Assembly: GCF_040581405.1 (NCBI RefSeq)
Contig: NZ_CP137157.1
Span: 1,244,001 to 1,308,000 of the forward strand
Reading direction: 5' to 3'
DNA: 64,000 nucleotides
Source: Komagataeibacter sucrofermentans DSM 15973
GTDB lineage: Bacteria > Pseudomonadota > Alphaproteobacteria > Acetobacterales > Acetobacteraceae
In this document: piece by piece, positions 62,343-64,000 of the stretch
Layout of the letters: every line of letters starts with the position of its first letter
Position numbering within the stretch: the first letter of the stretch is position 1
Program-made: the position numbers and the translations under genes
The notes under the pieces: model-generated
Seen by the model: the letters and a program-made list of their open reading frames with translations, nothing else
Database searches by the model: none
What the model was told of the DNA's origin: nothing

Positions 62343-63977
62343 TCAGCCAGCCGCCAGTCCTTCAAGCAGGCGGGCCACGGCCTCGGCGCCGGGGTCAGGC
62401 ACGTTGCGCACGTGCTCGCTGGGCACGTAGGCGGCGCGGCCTGCGCGGGCGCTGTCCATGGTGGTTGTGGCATCGGCCCCCTTGCGCGCGGCCTGTGCTG
62501 CCTGTTGCAGGCCACCTCCTGCGGCAAGCGCTTCAAGTGCGGGGTGGAGCGCATCGATCATGGTGCGGTCGCCCGGTTTCGCGCCGCCGCATTCCATCAT
62601 ATGGGCCAGCCCTTCACGCAGGGCCTGCTGCCAGGGCTGGCTGCTGCGTCCTGCCGCCGAGAACATGATGGCGAACAGCACCCCGCTTGAGCCGCCCGCA
62701 TGCTGGGTCAGGATATTGCCGATGGTCGCCATGAGCTGGTGCGGGTCATTCATGGGCAGGCGGTCGCGCACGGCGGTAATGTCACGCGCGGCGCTGGCGA
62801 AGGTGGACCCCGCATCGCCATCGCCGATCTTGCCATCGAGTTCGTTCAGCGCGGCCTCGTTGGCCACCAGCACTTCAGCACCCCGCGCCAGCAGGCTGGC
62901 TACAGCCGCATCATGGCCGGGCGTGAAGGGAAAGGCATCGGGCATGGCGGGCATGGGGGCCACGCTGGGGCTGCCAAAGGTGGCGATGCCGGGCCATGCA
63001 CGCGGCTGGGCGGGCGCCTGCAGGGCGGTGGCGATGGCCTCGTCCAGCTCGATCAGGGTGAGCGAGAAGCCGTTCATGTCCAGCGCCGTCATGAGCGGTG
63101 CCGGGCCGATCACGTGCGAGATGCGGCGGGCCAGCGGCGTGCGGCTGAAGGCTTCGAGCAGCAGCGCCATTTCCACTTCAGGCACGGTGCCCAGGTTGTT
63201 GAGCACAAGGGCGAAGCGGGTATTGCGCACGGTGGTGGGCAGGCTGTCCTCCAGCGTGCGGGCGGCGAGCGCCATCAGGTCATTCGCACCGGCAACGGCA
63301 ATGCGCTGCGCGCCCGGCTCGCCATGAATGCCAAGGCCAAGCTCGGCCTGGTCAGCGGCCAGGCGGCTGGCGCGGGCGGACTCATAAGGGTTGCAGTCCT
63401 CGAGCGCGAGGCCAATGGTGCGCATGCGCTTCGTGCCGTCGCGCACGAATTCGGTCACATGCTCCAGCGACCAGCCCTGCGCTGCGCCATAGCCTGCCAG
63501 CTTGTGCGCCAGCACCGTGCCCGCAACACCGCGCGGCGTGGCGGAACCCGGCAGGGCGATATCATCGCCCACGGTCACCATTTCCACCTTCTTGCCCAGC
63601 GCGCGGGCGCGCTCGGCGGCAAGACCGAAGTTCAGGCGGTCGCCGGTATAGTTCTTGACCACCAGCAGGCAGCCTGCCTCGCCTGTCGTGGCAAGGATCG
63701 CGGCCAGGATCGCATCGACGCAGGGAGAGGCGAACAGCGCGCCACACACTGCCGCAGTCAACATGCCATGCCCCACGAAGCCCGCATGCGCAGGCTCATG
63801 CCCCGATCCGCCACCCGAAATGACCGAAACCTCGTGGCGGTCGATCTCGCGGCGCATGATCACGCAGGTATCGGGGTAGCCATCCAGGCGGCACAGGTGG
63901 TGGCCCGCGCTTGAGCGCAGGAACCCGTCCAGTGCTTCGGTCACAACGGTTTCGCGCGTATTGAAAAAACGCTTCAT
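62343..63977 (-). CDS. ATP-dependent dihydroxyacetone kinase (fused DhaK-DhaL)
   Basis: The 544-residue protein phosphorylates dihydroxyacetone with ATP. The DhaK part (1-330) has the substrate-binding segment GGGSGHEPAHAGFVGHGML near 55-73 and His218 (GIHGEPG) that binds dihydroxyacetone covalently. The DhaL part (from about 355) has the ADP/Mg loop DGKIGDGDAGSTFASAA near 392-408. Both halves are complete, so it is the ATP type and not the PTS type. It fits the glycerol and dihydroxyacetone use of acetic acid bacteria. The ATG has GAGGGAGAG before it. Confidence 0.93.
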   Translation of the reverse strand: MKRFFNTRETVVTEALDGFLRSSAGHHLCRLDGYPDTCVIMRREIDRHEVSVISGGGSGHEPAHAGFVGHGMLTAAVCGALFASPCVDAILAAILATTGEAGCLLVVKNYTGDRLNFGLAAERARALGKKVEMVTVGDDIALPGSATPRGVAGTVLAHKLAGYGAAQGWSLEHVTEFVRDGTKRMRTIGLALEDCNPYESARASRLAADQAELGLGIHGEPGAQRIAVAGANDLMALAARTLEDSLPTTVRNTRFALVLNNLGTVPEVEMALLLEAFSRTPLARRISHVIGPAPLMTALDMNGFSLTLIELDEAIATALQAPAQPRAWPGIATFGSPSVAPMPAMPDAFPFTPGHDAAVASLLARGAEVLVANEAALNELDGKIGDGDAGSTFASAARDITAVRDRLPMNDPHQLMATIGNILTQHAGGSSGVLFAIMFSAAGRSSQPWQQALREGLAHMMECGGAKPGDRTMIDALHPALEALAAGGGLQQAAQAARKGADATTTMDSARAGRAAYVPSEHVRNVPDPGAEAVARLLEGLAAG

Positions 63978-64000
63978 TCTTATGCACTCTCCCTCGGCAG

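Overview
The window is 64 kb of bacterial chromosome with high G+C content and dense, mostly housekeeping gene content. It fits an alphaproteobacterium, and most likely an acetic acid bacterium (Acetobacteraceae, Komagataeibacter/Gluconacetobacter type). The reasons are the aerobic cobaltochelatase pair cobS-cobT beside bolA and a J-domain protein, a fused cysNC in a sulfate-assimilation operon with DUF2849 and DUF934 genes, a two-domain cold-shock protein, a CycM-like membrane cytochrome c, an AcuR-like TetR regulator, and sugar-phosphate genes (galU, a PMM/PGM mutase, pgm) of the kind that feed cellulose and acetan synthesis. The genus is an inference from gene content; no 16S rRNA lies in the window.

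Layout. 0-11 kb: the tail of an APC permease, then hemB, bpt, parC, recO, the rpsB-tsf operon (minus strand), osmC, the fabI-aroC operon, pdxH and a universal stress protein. 11.6-17.9 kb: the sulfate-assimilation operon cysH-cysD-cysNC-DUF2849-cysI-DUF934. 17.9-22.2 kb: a coupled galU-PMM/PGM pair, an intact IS1182-like element and tRNA-Leu(GAG). 22.2-31.2 kb: lipB, bolA with a LolA-like lipoprotein, a J-domain protein, cobS-cobT, a PLP decarboxylase, an SBF-like transporter and an exported unknown protein. 31.4-39.2 kb: sdhE-mfd facing recG, an AcuR-like TetR gene and a cold-shock gene with a long leader. 39.4-45.4 kb: dapA-smpB, kdsB-pheA, cycM-hisN and serA. 45.4-53.1 kb is the most accessory part: small unknown genes, a superinfection-immunity-like protein, a MATE pump, and a type I restriction-modification specificity subunit and methylase (hsdS, hsdM) separated by a phosphoesterase and an AI-2E-type permease, with no hsdR. 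53.1-64 kb: mtnK, bacterioferritin, an unknown gene divergent from fur across a Fur box, a DUF3311/SSS symporter pair, pgm, a YaiI protein, two tiny genes with strong ribosome-binding sites, phnA and a fused dihydroxyacetone kinase.

How genes work together. fabI-aroC, rpsB-tsf, sdhE-mfd, galU-PMM, kdsB-pheA, dapA-smpB, cycM-hisN, bolA-lolA-like, cobS-cobT and the cys genes are tightly spaced or overlap, so they are probably co-transcribed. galU, the PMM/PGM mutase and pgm together supply glucose-1-phosphate and UDP-glucose. bfr, fur and the unknown gene between them look like an iron-response locus.

No obviously new large system, CRISPR array or prophage is visible. The most interesting leads are the split hsdS/hsdM arrangement, the unknown Fur-box gene, several leader hairpins (usp, csp, pdxH), repeated GTGTAAAT boxes before cysH, a candidate FNR-type box before pgm, and two very small unannotated-looking genes. 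No database search was run; all calls are by reading the sequence.
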